From assembly GCA_955652655.1 (NCBI GenBank), contig CATPCK010000998.1, positions 1 through 16,265 on the forward strand: 16,265 nucleotides of DNA, in the 5' to 3' direction. The DNA is from an uncultured Ktedonobacteraceae bacterium (GTDB lineage Bacteria > Chloroflexota > Ktedonobacteria > Ktedonobacterales > Ktedonobacteraceae). Shown piece after piece: positions 7,867 to 16,104 of this stretch; the stretch's first letter is position 1; every line of letters begins with the position of its first letter. The notes under the pieces were generated by a model. That model worked only from the letters and a program-made list of their open reading frames with translations. It ran no database searches and had not been told where the DNA came from. The translations under genes and the position numbers were made by a program.

Positions 7867-10800
7867 TGAGCAATGGAACGGTAAATTTGTTTGTGCCTAT
7901 AGAGGATGTCTATCCGGATCTTCCTGCAGGAATTCTGGATGCAGTTCCAGATGATCAGGGTCATAGCATTCTCGATCGCGTCAGTCTGACAGATTTCTCA
8001 ATAGAACCGGGCGCTGATCAGCTTGTGCTACGGATCGACCTGGCAATTTTAGGAGAAGTGGTTCTGGGCATCCCCGGCGTCGACACGCTTGCGCTTGTCC
8101 TGGGAGATGCTACGCAACCCAGCGTTCCCTTCCATCTCGAACTTGTTTTCGCTCAAAAGCCCAAACTGCGTATTCTCGATCTCGAACCCAAAATACGCCT
8201 TCCCGGTAGCTTCTTTAAGCCGATGACGCGTTCTGGATCAACAGCGCCATTTGTGCCTGATCCGACGCGCAAGCCAGAAATCCCCCTTGGAGCATATGAC
8301 CTCGAAATCAATCCCGAAGCTGGCATCACTCTGTCTCCTCGAACAGGCACCTCTTCCAGCTTCCAGTTAAGCCCTGTTGGGCTTGGAGATACAGGTATCG
8401 TGTTCGAGGCATCCGGCATATCCGTTTTTCTTGACCCAGGTGCTCCTCCTGCTGGACAGCCCAACGGCTGGCGAGGATGTTTAGTAGGAAATGCAACCAT
8501 TTACCTTCCACCTAGCATTTCTACCAGTGGAGGTCCTGTCTCTGTTGCGCTTACCAACGCATTTATAGGCTCTAGTGGCATCAGTGGTACTGCCACAGCG
8601 AGTTGGAATGCAGGATATAACGCGACAACTAAAACCATTACTGGTGATTTGGTGGGCACCTTAGGTGGCTTCATCTTCGCGCTTCAATCCGTATCGATCT
8701 CGTTGCTGAACAATGCACTGACTAATTCAAGTATTGTTGGGCTCATGCAAGTGCCCCATTTTGAACAGGTATTGCAGGTCAATGTGGGTTTGAGTACAGG
8801 TGGTGACTTGACTCTGGGCGTGAGTGCGAACCAGCCGGCCATGCTCAATGCCTCACCATGCTCTAGTGGTCTCTTCTCCTTTGACGTTCCGAATACGATG
8901 CATGTCTGTCTGCAGAGTCTGGGTCTTGAAAGCAGTGCTGGCTCATTCACGATTAAACTCAGCGGCCAGATCACGCCGCTCTTCGATGCGCCGACACTGA
9001 ACTGGCCCGCTTTCCAGGTCAAGGAACTCTCAATCGACTCCAAAGGCAATGTCCACATCCAGGGGGGCTGGCTCAACCTGCCGAACCAGTATCACCTGAA
9101 CTTCTACGGCTTCACGATGGAGATCGAGAAGCTCGGCTTCGGCAATACAAGTGATGGCGGGAAGTGGATCGGCTTCTCCGGTGGCATTACCCTGGTGGAT
9201 GGCATGCCAGCAGGGGCCTCGGTGGATGGACTGCGCCTCACCTGGTACGAGGATGGCAGTGCGCCACAGATCAGCTTGAATGGTGTGGGCATCGCGTTCT
9301 CGGTGCCGGATGTGCTGGACTTTGAGGGTACCGTCTCGTACGACTCCAGCCTGAAGAAGTTCCACGGCAGCCTGACACTGGATCTCATCTCCCTGGACAT
9401 GGAGGTCGATGGCAAGGCTGTGTTCGGGGTGCAACAGGGTCAAACCTACTTCGCGCTCTACCTGGCTGCGGAGTGGCCAGCCGGTATCCCGCTGTGGGCA
9501 ACTGGTTTAGGTCTGTACGGCATTGCAGGCCTCTTTGCCCTCAGTATGGAGCCCAACAAGGGGGCCAGTGATGAATGGTATGGTCTCGATCCCAGCCATA
9601 GCTGGTACCTGCGCAATCCCGCCGGCGTGATCGACCTGGATAAGAAGTGGATGGAGCAGGCGGGGGCGATGGCTCTTGGCGCGGGCGCAACCCTTGGTAC
9701 GGTCTCCGATAACGGCCACGCCTTTTCCGGCAGAATGCTGCTGGTGATCGTCTTCCCCGGACCCGTGCTGCTGATCGAGGGTAAGGCCAGCCTGCTGCAG
9801 GACCGCGCCAGGCTGGACAAAGACGCCAATTTCCGCGCACTGGCCGTGCTGGACGCCAACGCAGGGACCTTCTCCGTGGGTCTCGACGCGCGCTACCAGT
9901 ACGACGGCTCCGGCAAGTTGATCAATATTCACGGCGGGGCCGAGGCTTTCTTTAACTTCAATGATGCCAGCGCCTGGTACCTCTACCTTGGAGAGAAGGA
10001 CCAGAACAAGCGCATCCAGGCACGCATCTTCCAGTTGTTCGAGGCCGATTGTTACGTGATGCTGGACGCCCACAAGCTCGCGATGGCGGCGTGGATAGGC
10101 TATAATAATCAATGGACCTTCGGCCCGCTGAGCGTCACCTTGCAAGCGTGGCTGGATAGCAATGCCGTGGTGAACTGGCACCCGGTCCACTTCCACGGCG
10201 ACCTCTGGCTGCACGGCAGCGTGGCCCTTTCAGCGTTTGGCATCGGCCTGGGCCTGACGGTCGATGCCCGCCTCGCCGCCGATGTCTTCGATCCCTTCCA
10301 CATCCTGGGCCAGTTCAGCGTCAGCCTCAGCCTGCCGTGGCCGCTGCCCAGTCCCAGCGCGTCCGTCACGCTGGAATGGGGTCCGAACCCCACGGCACCG
10401 ACTCTGCCCAAGCCGCTGCTGGAGGTCGCCGTCGAGCACTTTAAAACGACGACAAGCTGGCCGCTGCCGGACGGCGCACTGCTTCTACCGGCCGCTGCCG
10501 CGCCGCCAACACACGACCAGATACCGGTGATACCCCTGGACAGCCGGCCCCATGTCACATTCAGCCGCCCGGTCAACGACGACGCCCTGGTGGGGGTCAA
10601 TGCCCAGCCTCTGGTGCCTGATTGGGAGCGCGTCGGTGATCCCTCACAGAACCAGGGGCCTGTAAAGGTGCGCTATGGCCTCTCCCAGGTCGTCCTGGAA
10701 AAGCAGGACGGCGGTGGCGGTTGGCCAGCGGTGGCCCAGACTCCAGCTGTCTCCGGTCTACCTAAACTCTACGGCTCGTGGGCGCCGCTGCCGCATATGC

Positions 10801-13418
10801 CTGATGGCGGAGGTCAGAACCACGGCCAGACCAAGCTCTGGCTCTGGTCGAAAAGCGCCTTCGACTATACCCGCCATACCGGCGGGACGTGGAACGAGTG
10901 GTTTACCGACCGCTACAGCTCGTATCCGTGCGGGCCGCTGGTACAGACTTGCTGGGATTTTGAGCAGGTGACGCCAATCGCGCAACTGCCGAATCCCTGG
11001 CCCTATCCCGCGAATCCGGGGCTTGTCTTCTCATGCGGGGCGACCGATAACATGTCGATTACCACCCTGAGCCAGCCTGTGGAGGGATTGACGCATGCCC
11101 TCTGTTTGAGTGGGCCGCTGAACGCAACAATTATGTTGCCGGAGCCCAGGAACGTCGTCAAGATCCCGGTACTGGACAGCTATCCCTCGTACACCGCCTT
11201 CTACGGCTACGATGCCCAGGGGAACGCTTACGGCCCGTTCACACGAAGCAGCAGCGAGCAGACGACCGTCGAGATCAGGGGCGGCAACATGACGCGTATT
11301 GGGATCACCACGCCGCTTTCCCTGGCCAGCGGCGTCTCAGGCGCCATCGGCTGCGCCTACGTTGCACAACGCAACCAGCTCCTCTTCGTGGAATTCGGCG
11401 GAGGCGGTGTTGGCGCGGGCAAGCTCTCGGCCATCGACCTGAACACCAACAGTTATAGCGTGCTGGGGACCGGTTATACGGCTCCCGAAGATATTGTCGT
11501 GGCGACCGATGGCAAGACGGCCTATATTACCGAGCGCCCTGGCAACCTGCTGCGCCTTGACCTCACAAAGCAGAGGCTGAATCGCTCCGCAGCGACCATG
11601 GTCAGTACGGGCATGACGGCTCCACAGCAGATCGCGCTCGACGAGGCGAGAAACACCGCCTATGTCGTCGAGTATGCCAACCCGGGAAACCTGCTGAGGA
11701 TCGACCTGGGCAGCGGGTATGCCGCGCCGATGTATGGAAGCCTGAACAACGCGGTCGGGCTCCTCCTGGTTCCTGGAAGCAGCACGGTCTATATCAGCGA
11801 GCAGGGGGGCAACGGCCAGCTCAGCAGGGTCACGTTCAATGCGGGTGAAGATACCACCCGTGACGTGCTCTTCAGCGGCCTCACGAACCCCTTCTTCATG
11901 CGCTGGGGCAATACCGAGCATACACAGATCCTGCTCCCACTGCGCGACCCGGCTAACCGCCTGGTGATGCTCGACCTGTCCCAATCACCGGTGAGCATGA
12001 CCGGCATGGCGGATGGGGTGCCCTTCCGCCCATCAAGCCTCGCGCTGCTGCCGGGCCATCGGCTCGCCGTGTGCAGCGACGGCGCAGTGAGCGGATACGC
12101 GACGCAGCTCTGCATCCCGCAGGTCTGCGCGGTCACGGCAGATGAGCTGATCCAGCATTTCGAAGATGAGCTTGACCGCTGGTCGCAGGCCGGCGAGGTG
12201 CTGGAACCGTATACCACCTACCGGCTCCAGGTAACGACAACCGTCCATGCCGAGGGAGAAGGAGCGATGATGAGCTGGTACCGCCCGCCAACCCAGACGT
12301 ACACCGACTGCGCCTACTTCCGCACAGGTGCCCCGCCCACGTTGGAGACGCTCTCAACGCCCGTTGGCTATCCTGGGACAGCAGGACCCTTCCAGAGCGG
12401 GCTGGATGACCTGGGGCGCTACGTGAGCCAGGCCGCGGCGACTCCTGTTGCGGGTACGCCGGGGGCCTATGCACTGGGTATCGAGTTCAACGAAAACTAC
12501 GTGGACCTGCTCTACGCCCTCGCGCGGCGCGACCTGGTGATCCATCTTTATGACAACAACGGGCCCGCGCGTGCCGCGAACGGGCGCCTGATCACGCTGG
12601 GCAACGAGTGGGGCCGGGTAGATCAGCTAACGCTGACGGAGAGCGAAATAAGCTGGCTGGCCGTGTTGAGCCAGAACGGCTGCGCCTTTATCGATCCACA
12701 GGTTATCCTGCGCAATAGGAAGCTGCTCTCTCCTATAGAGAGCCAGGTGCTCGCTCCGCAGTCCCTCTACGAAGCGCGCCTGGTTCCGATGCTGCTCCAC
12801 GAAGACTTCAGCGGGGGCTCGTTTACCAACCCTCTGGGCACCTGGAGCGCGCAGGATACCGCCGGCACGTCGCAGTGGCATACCAGCAGGGATGGCACAC
12901 CGCCCGCCCCGTTCGTGGTTCAGACAACTACTGCCACCTCAACGCTGCTCTGGACGCCCAACCAGCCGGGCGACTGGGCCGACTACCGGCTGAATGTCCA
13001 CCTGCGCGCAGCGACAAATGCACCGATTGGTATTGTCTTCCGCTACCAGAATCCCGGACAGTTCTATCGTTTCTCGTTGGAACCGCAGAGCCCCTACTGG
13101 CAATTGGTGCGGCAAGACAGCACTGGAACAACGACGTACCCGCTGTTTCCTTCCAGCGCTGGCAAAGCCTTCCAGACAGGCGTGGACTACTTGATCACGA
13201 TTGAGGCAGTCCACAAAGCGATCAACATCTACCAGAAAGCGATCAACATTGATCCCAATGACACGCTGCTGTTTAGGGTCTCCGAGCAGAATGCGACGAG
13301 TGGTACGATTGGCCTGTACTGCGCAAATCATCCTGGGGCGCGCTTTAGCGATGTGCGTGTGGAGGATTTCCGCGCTACAGCACCAGTGGCCTATCGTTTT
13401 ACATTCACAACTTCGTAA
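7866..13418 (+). CDS. Giant multidomain beta-rich protein with beta-propeller and LamG-like end (P3)
   Basis: An 1850-residue protein starting inside the P2 stop (TAATG), with GGGGG 7 nt before the ATG. No signal peptide or membrane helix. Regions seen: residues 1-~850, long alternating beta-strand pattern with Gly/aromatic repeats, perhaps a beta-groove/solenoid of DUF6603 type (tentative); 1029-~1150, a C-W-D-F beta-sandwich shared with P1; ~1158-1408, a beta-propeller of NHL/YncE type with repeated I-x-L-D-x-x-x-x-x-A-Y-V-x-E-like blades; ~1440-1600, a domain marked by L-G-I-E-F-N-E-N-Y-V-D-L-L-Y; ~1644-1850, a concanavalin/LamG-like jelly-roll starting E-D-F-S-G-G and ending with G-L-Y-C ... 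F-S-D-V-R-V. These folds typically bind sugars or proteins, so a surface-binding or scaffold role alongside P1 is likely but inferred. DNA composition changes from AT-richer to GC-rich around 8780-8940 (residue ~310-355). Confidence 0.85.
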   Translation: MSNGTVNLFVPIEDVYPDLPAGILDAVPDDQGHSILDRVSLTDFSIEPGADQLVLRIDLAILGEVVLGIPGVDTLALVLGDATQPSVPFHLELVFAQKPKLRILDLEPKIRLPGSFFKPMTRSGSTAPFVPDPTRKPEIPLGAYDLEINPEAGITLSPRTGTSSSFQLSPVGLGDTGIVFEASGISVFLDPGAPPAGQPNGWRGCLVGNATIYLPPSISTSGGPVSVALTNAFIGSSGISGTATASWNAGYNATTKTITGDLVGTLGGFIFALQSVSISLLNNALTNSSIVGLMQVPHFEQVLQVNVGLSTGGDLTLGVSANQPAMLNASPCSSGLFSFDVPNTMHVCLQSLGLESSAGSFTIKLSGQITPLFDAPTLNWPAFQVKELSIDSKGNVHIQGGWLNLPNQYHLNFYGFTMEIEKLGFGNTSDGGKWIGFSGGITLVDGMPAGASVDGLRLTWYEDGSAPQISLNGVGIAFSVPDVLDFEGTVSYDSSLKKFHGSLTLDLISLDMEVDGKAVFGVQQGQTYFALYLAAEWPAGIPLWATGLGLYGIAGLFALSMEPNKGASDEWYGLDPSHSWYLRNPAGVIDLDKKWMEQAGAMALGAGATLGTVSDNGHAFSGRMLLVIVFPGPVLLIEGKASLLQDRARLDKDANFRALAVLDANAGTFSVGLDARYQYDGSGKLINIHGGAEAFFNFNDASAWYLYLGEKDQNKRIQARIFQLFEADCYVMLDAHKLAMAAWIGYNNQWTFGPLSVTLQAWLDSNAVVNWHPVHFHGDLWLHGSVALSAFGIGLGLTVDARLAADVFDPFHILGQFSVSLSLPWPLPSPSASVTLEWGPNPTAPTLPKPLLEVAVEHFKTTTSWPLPDGALLLPAAAAPPTHDQIPVIPLDSRPHVTFSRPVNDDALVGVNAQPLVPDWERVGDPSQNQGPVKVRYGLSQVVLEKQDGGGGWPAVAQTPAVSGLPKLYGSWAPLPHMPDGGGQNHGQTKLWLWSKSAFDYTRHTGGTWNEWFTDRYSSYPCGPLVQTCWDFEQVTPIAQLPNPWPYPANPGLVFSCGATDNMSITTLSQPVEGLTHALCLSGPLNATIMLPEPRNVVKIPVLDSYPSYTAFYGYDAQGNAYGPFTRSSSEQTTVEIRGGNMTRIGITTPLSLASGVSGAIGCAYVAQRNQLLFVEFGGGGVGAGKLSAIDLNTNSYSVLGTGYTAPEDIVVATDGKTAYITERPGNLLRLDLTKQRLNRSAATMVSTGMTAPQQIALDEARNTAYVVEYANPGNLLRIDLGSGYAAPMYGSLNNAVGLLLVPGSSTVYISEQGGNGQLSRVTFNAGEDTTRDVLFSGLTNPFFMRWGNTEHTQILLPLRDPANRLVMLDLSQSPVSMTGMADGVPFRPSSLALLPGHRLAVCSDGAVSGYATQLCIPQVCAVTADELIQHFEDELDRWSQAGEVLEPYTTYRLQVTTTVHAEGEGAMMSWYRPPTQTYTDCAYFRTGAPPTLETLSTPVGYPGTAGPFQSGLDDLGRYVSQAAATPVAGTPGAYALGIEFNENYVDLLYALARRDLVIHLYDNNGPARAANGRLITLGNEWGRVDQLTLTESEISWLAVLSQNGCAFIDPQVILRNRKLLSPIESQVLAPQSLYEARLVPMLLHEDFSGGSFTNPLGTWSAQDTAGTSQWHTSRDGTPPAPFVVQTTTATSTLLWTPNQPGDWADYRLNVHLRAATNAPIGIVFRYQNPGQFYRFSLEPQSPYWQLVRQDSTGTTTYPLFPSSAGKAFQTGVDYLITIEAVHKAINIYQKAINIDPNDTLLFRVSEQNATSGTIGLYCANHPGARFSDVRVEDFRATAPVAYRFTFTTS
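13215..13249 (+). repeat. Short in-frame tandem duplication in P3
   Basis: The 14-mer AAAGCGATCAACAT occurs at 13215-13228 and again at 13236-13249, exactly 21 nt apart, so the protein reads K-A-I-N-I-Y-Q then K-A-I-N-I-D. It adds about 7 residues to a strand of the LamG-like domain just before D-T-L-L-F, and so looks like a replication-slippage duplication. Confidence 0.8.
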
Positions 13419-13441
13419 GTTTGATGTAAAATCTGTATAAG
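13412..13441 (+). promoter_or_regulatory. Weak candidate promoter for the membrane-protein gene
   Basis: TTCGTA (13412-13417) and TATAAG (13436-13441) are separated by 18 nt in the gap after P3. The -35 match is poor and the hexamer overlaps the end of P3, so this is only a candidate. The membrane-protein gene may equally be read from the upstream operon. Confidence 0.25.
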
Positions 13442-13447
13442 AGATAG

Positions 13448-13468
13448 CCTGGCTGGCTTTGTGCCAGG
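13448..13468 (+). other. Leader hairpin before the membrane-protein gene
   Basis: CCTGGC (13448-13453) and GCCAGG (13463-13468) form a perfect 6-bp stem with a 9-nt loop, 12 nt upstream of the AGGAGG ribosome binding site at 13480-13485. No T-run follows, so it is not a standard terminator. It may stabilise the leader or weakly attenuate transcription between P3 and the next gene. Confidence 0.4.
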
Positions 13469-13491
13469 TAGATGATACGAGGAGGAGACAT

Positions 13492-15114
13492 ATGAACACA
13501 ACCGATACTGCTGGAAATCCTTCTATCCCTAAATCCCATGCATACTCAGCTGCCCTCGTTCTTCTAGGGTGCTTGATTCCGCTACCCATCGTCGCGACGA
13601 TCGTGACCGCGGCCATCTACATCGCGCCGTTCTCACCAGCACTAGGAGCGATCATACCAGCGTGGATCGCACCCAATTGGATGGTATGTCTCGTTGGCAT
13701 CATCATCACACTTGTTCTCTGGTTGCTCTTCGCACTCCCTTTAACAGGATTCTCCTCGATGGAGAGCGCTATTCCAGTCAAGGGGAGCGATCTCAAAAAC
13801 CATTTCCTGGCTGTACGCGCCTGTTATAATGCGTTGCTTGCCCTGGAGAAAAGCGGAGACCTTATTCCGAAAGAGCGCGTCCACAGCTATCAAATCGCGA
13901 GCGAACAAGTGAAGTGCTATCTCGCTGAACTCGAACAACTGATTCGCTACAAGGATTTGCGCTGGATAGCGGGAACCGGGTACCTGGCTGCCTGGAACCT
14001 GGTACACCGTGCAGAAGAAGCGCTGATCATGCTTGAGCCGCGCGAAGATGTGATCAGAGAAGCGCTCAATGATGAGTTGAGTCTCGAAGGTTCTGACATG
14101 GTGACATGCGATATCGCACTCAACAAGTTAAGAAGAGCCGTTGCGAACCTCAGCGCGTCGGCTACCATGTATCTAGACAAGCAGCCGGTGAAAGTGGCGA
14201 GCCAGAACGGAGACGCGACTGGTAGAGTATCCCCGGCACAAGGTACAGGTCCGGCTGATCTCACACCTCATGGACCGCCGGTGGCCGCAGTCGACAGTAG
14301 TCCCGCGACCAATGGAACGCCTGCTGGGACAACGCCAGACACCATTCCTGCCTTAACGGACGGGGCACCGCAAGTGAAAGCCGGAGATCTCGCTGCTCCT
14401 GTAGTTGGTGAAACGCCAATGGCCCTTGCCGTAGAGCCGAGCAGCGCCGCTGTTCGTGAAACGCCGGTACCCAACACAGACGGGCATCCTGTCACCCCCG
14501 ATCGCAGGCCGGTGATGGATGTCACGACAGAGCTGGAGGCTCGAAGCACACTCCGCGAGGTCAGGCGAACTATTAATGAATTTCGTAAGGGTCTTTGGGA
14601 AGGGCTGGTCACTATTCGTAATCAGCTCATTGGAACGACCATCATTACTGGACTCCCGGCATATGTATTGCTCTGTTTTGCTATTATTGCCGGTGCCCCT
14701 CCTGCATCAATCATGGCGGCAACGATTTTCTATATTGTGGGAGCACTGACCGGACTTTTTGGCCGCTTGTATATCGAGTCAAAGGCTGAATCTGCTGCTG
14801 AAGACTACGACCTGACCCTGGCACGTATCGTTGTTACGCCGGTACTCGCTGGCCTCGCTGCTGTTGGGGGTGTCTTACTCACAACGATGCTCTCCCTTAC
14901 GGTGCTCAAGTCACCCGCTTTGCAAAGTGTGAACCAACAACTTGGACTTGGAGCTATCTACAATCTGAACAGCAACACGTTTGGCATTATCGTTGCGGCC
15001 GTGTTCGGCTTGACGCCGAACCTGTTTATCAATATCCTGCAAGATAAGGCAAAAGGTCTCACAGACCAGTTGCAGAGCAGCACTGCTTCAGATCAGGGGA
15101 AATCGGGGAGTTGA
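13492..15114 (+). CDS. Six-helix membrane protein with Pro/Ala/Thr-rich linker, unknown function
   Basis: A 540-residue inner-membrane protein. The ATG at 13492 is chosen over an in-frame TTG at 13459 because AGGAGG (13480-13485) sits 6 nt before it. Two helices lie at the N-terminus (about 17-44 and 63-85), followed by a soluble helical region (about 95-230), a low-complexity linker rich in P, A, T and G (about 236-345), a short charged amphipathic helix (about 346-375), then four helices (about 382-402, 406-426, 446-470, 497-515). The last part, with F-G-L-T-P-N-L-F-I-N-I-L-Q and a charged tail, looks like a membrane module seen in several uncharacterised bacterial proteins. No enzyme or transporter motif is recognised. 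It lies 73 nt after P3 on the same strand, so it could belong to the same transcript, for example as a membrane anchor, but composition is nearer average (29/60 GC at 13861-13920) and a separate function is possible. It converges with the TIR gene, 4 nt apart. Confidence 0.85.
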   Translation: MNTTDTAGNPSIPKSHAYSAALVLLGCLIPLPIVATIVTAAIYIAPFSPALGAIIPAWIAPNWMVCLVGIIITLVLWLLFALPLTGFSSMESAIPVKGSDLKNHFLAVRACYNALLALEKSGDLIPKERVHSYQIASEQVKCYLAELEQLIRYKDLRWIAGTGYLAAWNLVHRAEEALIMLEPREDVIREALNDELSLEGSDMVTCDIALNKLRRAVANLSASATMYLDKQPVKVASQNGDATGRVSPAQGTGPADLTPHGPPVAAVDSSPATNGTPAGTTPDTIPALTDGAPQVKAGDLAAPVVGETPMALAVEPSSAAVRETPVPNTDGHPVTPDRRPVMDVTTELEARSTLREVRRTINEFRKGLWEGLVTIRNQLIGTTIITGLPAYVLLCFAIIAGAPPASIMAATIFYIVGALTGLFGRLYIESKAESAAEDYDLTLARIVVTPVLAGLAAVGGVLLTTMLSLTVLKSPALQSVNQQLGLGAIYNLNSNTFGIIVAAVFGLTPNLFINILQDKAKGLTDQLQSSTASDQGKSGS

Positions 15115-15118
15115 AGAG

Positions 15119-16072
15119 CTACAGTTCATCTTTTACAAGATCTTCCACCAGTTGCTTGAATGCTACTTGATAGCGGTAGCTGCTGCTTTCACAATTCTCG
15201 AAGTTCCCAATATTGAGTTTGCGTTGAATGTACGTCACCCAATCTGCTCTAGAAGACAAATGAGCATTATCTAAACGTATTGGGTAGAGAATGGCTTTTC
15301 CTTTATGCTCCCTTTGCCTGGCAAGCTCGACTTCATGTTCTACCCAGCCGCTCCTAAGAGAGTGTTTTGAGAGAACGAGGACCAGTTTGTCATGGTGACG
15401 GATAGCATCTTCGATTTGCTGGGGGAATCGGTCTCCAGGATTTAAATCGACCGTGGCTAACCAGCATCGAACTCCCTGTGCTTCCAGGTCATCATGTAAA
15501 CGGTCTACAAATGACTGATCTTCGCTTGCGTAACTGAGAAAACACGAGTAGTAATCAAAAGGAGCCTTCCCTTGTGAGCGAATATAGTCAATGAAAATAT
15601 CCGGAATACCGGCTCCATGCAGAAAAGCCTCTGCAATTCTTCCCTTAGAAAGATGGATAGTACCAAAATCGAGCATTGATGGCCCTAAATGGTATGCCTC
15701 ATCAAGTCCTTTTGCCACGCTCAAGTTCACATTGGTAAAAGTTGTAGCTCGTATATATGCATCATGAAACTTCGTTCCATCTAAAACCGTCTCCTTGAGA
15801 GTCGCACCACCAAGATTAGCCTTCCTCAAGCTGACCCCTCTCAGATTCGCCCAACTGAGGTTTGCAAAGCTTAGATCGGCTTCATTGAGTACAGCCTTCT
15901 CAAGATTAGCTCGCTCAAAGCTCACCCTCCTGAAATTGGCTCCAAAGAGATTCTTACCTTTGAGATCGGCCTTGCTCAGATCAGGGAGTATCTCCGAGTG
16001 AGCTTTCCTCCAATTGTTCCAGGCATGCACGCTTTGTTTCAGCAACATATCAAGATGAGCTTGATTGGCCAC
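15119..16072 (-). CDS. Pentapeptide-repeat / TIR-domain protein
   Basis: A 317-residue protein from the GTG at 16072, chosen because AGGAG (minus strand, 16084-16080) lies 7 nt upstream. An ATG at 16138 would add 22 residues and overlap the upstream gene. After a short leader, residues ~30-118 are pentapeptide repeats of A-(D/N)-L-x-x type (S-K-A-D-L, E-R-A-N-L, N-E-A-D-L, S-W-A-N-L, R-K-A-N-L), which form a right-handed beta-helix. A linker leads to a TIR domain at ~174-313 beginning C-F-L-S-Y-A-S-E-D, with C-W-L-A-T-V-D-L-N-P-G-D in the BB-loop area and W243-V-E-H-E247, where E247 aligns with the catalytic glutamate of NAD-cleaving TIR domains such as SARM1. TIR proteins of this kind often deplete NAD+ in antiphage defence; activity here is inferred. 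AT-rich (22/60 GC in 15241-15300). It is the second gene of a minus-strand pair with the nuclease-like gene. Confidence 0.9.
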   Translation of the reverse strand: MANQAHLDMLLKQSVHAWNNWRKAHSEILPDLSKADLKGKNLFGANFRRVSFERANLEKAVLNEADLSFANLSWANLRGVSLRKANLGGATLKETVLDGTKFHDAYIRATTFTNVNLSVAKGLDEAYHLGPSMLDFGTIHLSKGRIAEAFLHGAGIPDIFIDYIRSQGKAPFDYYSCFLSYASEDQSFVDRLHDDLEAQGVRCWLATVDLNPGDRFPQQIEDAIRHHDKLVLVLSKHSLRSGWVEHEVELARQREHKGKAILYPIRLDNAHLSSRADWVTYIQRKLNIGNFENCESSSYRYQVAFKQLVEDLVKDEL

Positions 16073-16104
16073 AATTTTTCTCCTGTTACTCCACCGTGAA
16101 ATCA

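Noticed and set aside
9507..10214. Minus-strand open frame opposite P3 (235 codons)
   Set aside because: It is a shadow of the GC-rich part of P3, with low-information composition and no ribosome binding site logic or neighbours.
13200..13265. Tetratricopeptide repeat at the end of P3
   Set aside because: The A-I-x-Y-x-K-A-I-x-I-D-P-N-D look comes from a 21-nt duplication inside a beta-rich LamG-like domain, and no second helix pair surrounds it.
824..13418. Extracellular contractile injection system or phage-tail cluster
   Set aside because: The phage-tail-like repeats in P1 suggested it, but no sheath, tube, baseplate, spike or AAA+ ATPase gene is present in the window.
5935..13418. Tc-toxin/Rhs type toxin complex
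   Set aside because: A large beta protein beside a toxin-like tip suggested it, but no Y-D/Rhs repeats and no conserved Rhs core-end motif can be seen in P1, P2 or P3.
13448..13475. Intrinsic terminator after P3
   Set aside because: The 6-bp stem is followed by TAGATGATACG with no T-run, so it does not fit a rho-independent terminator.
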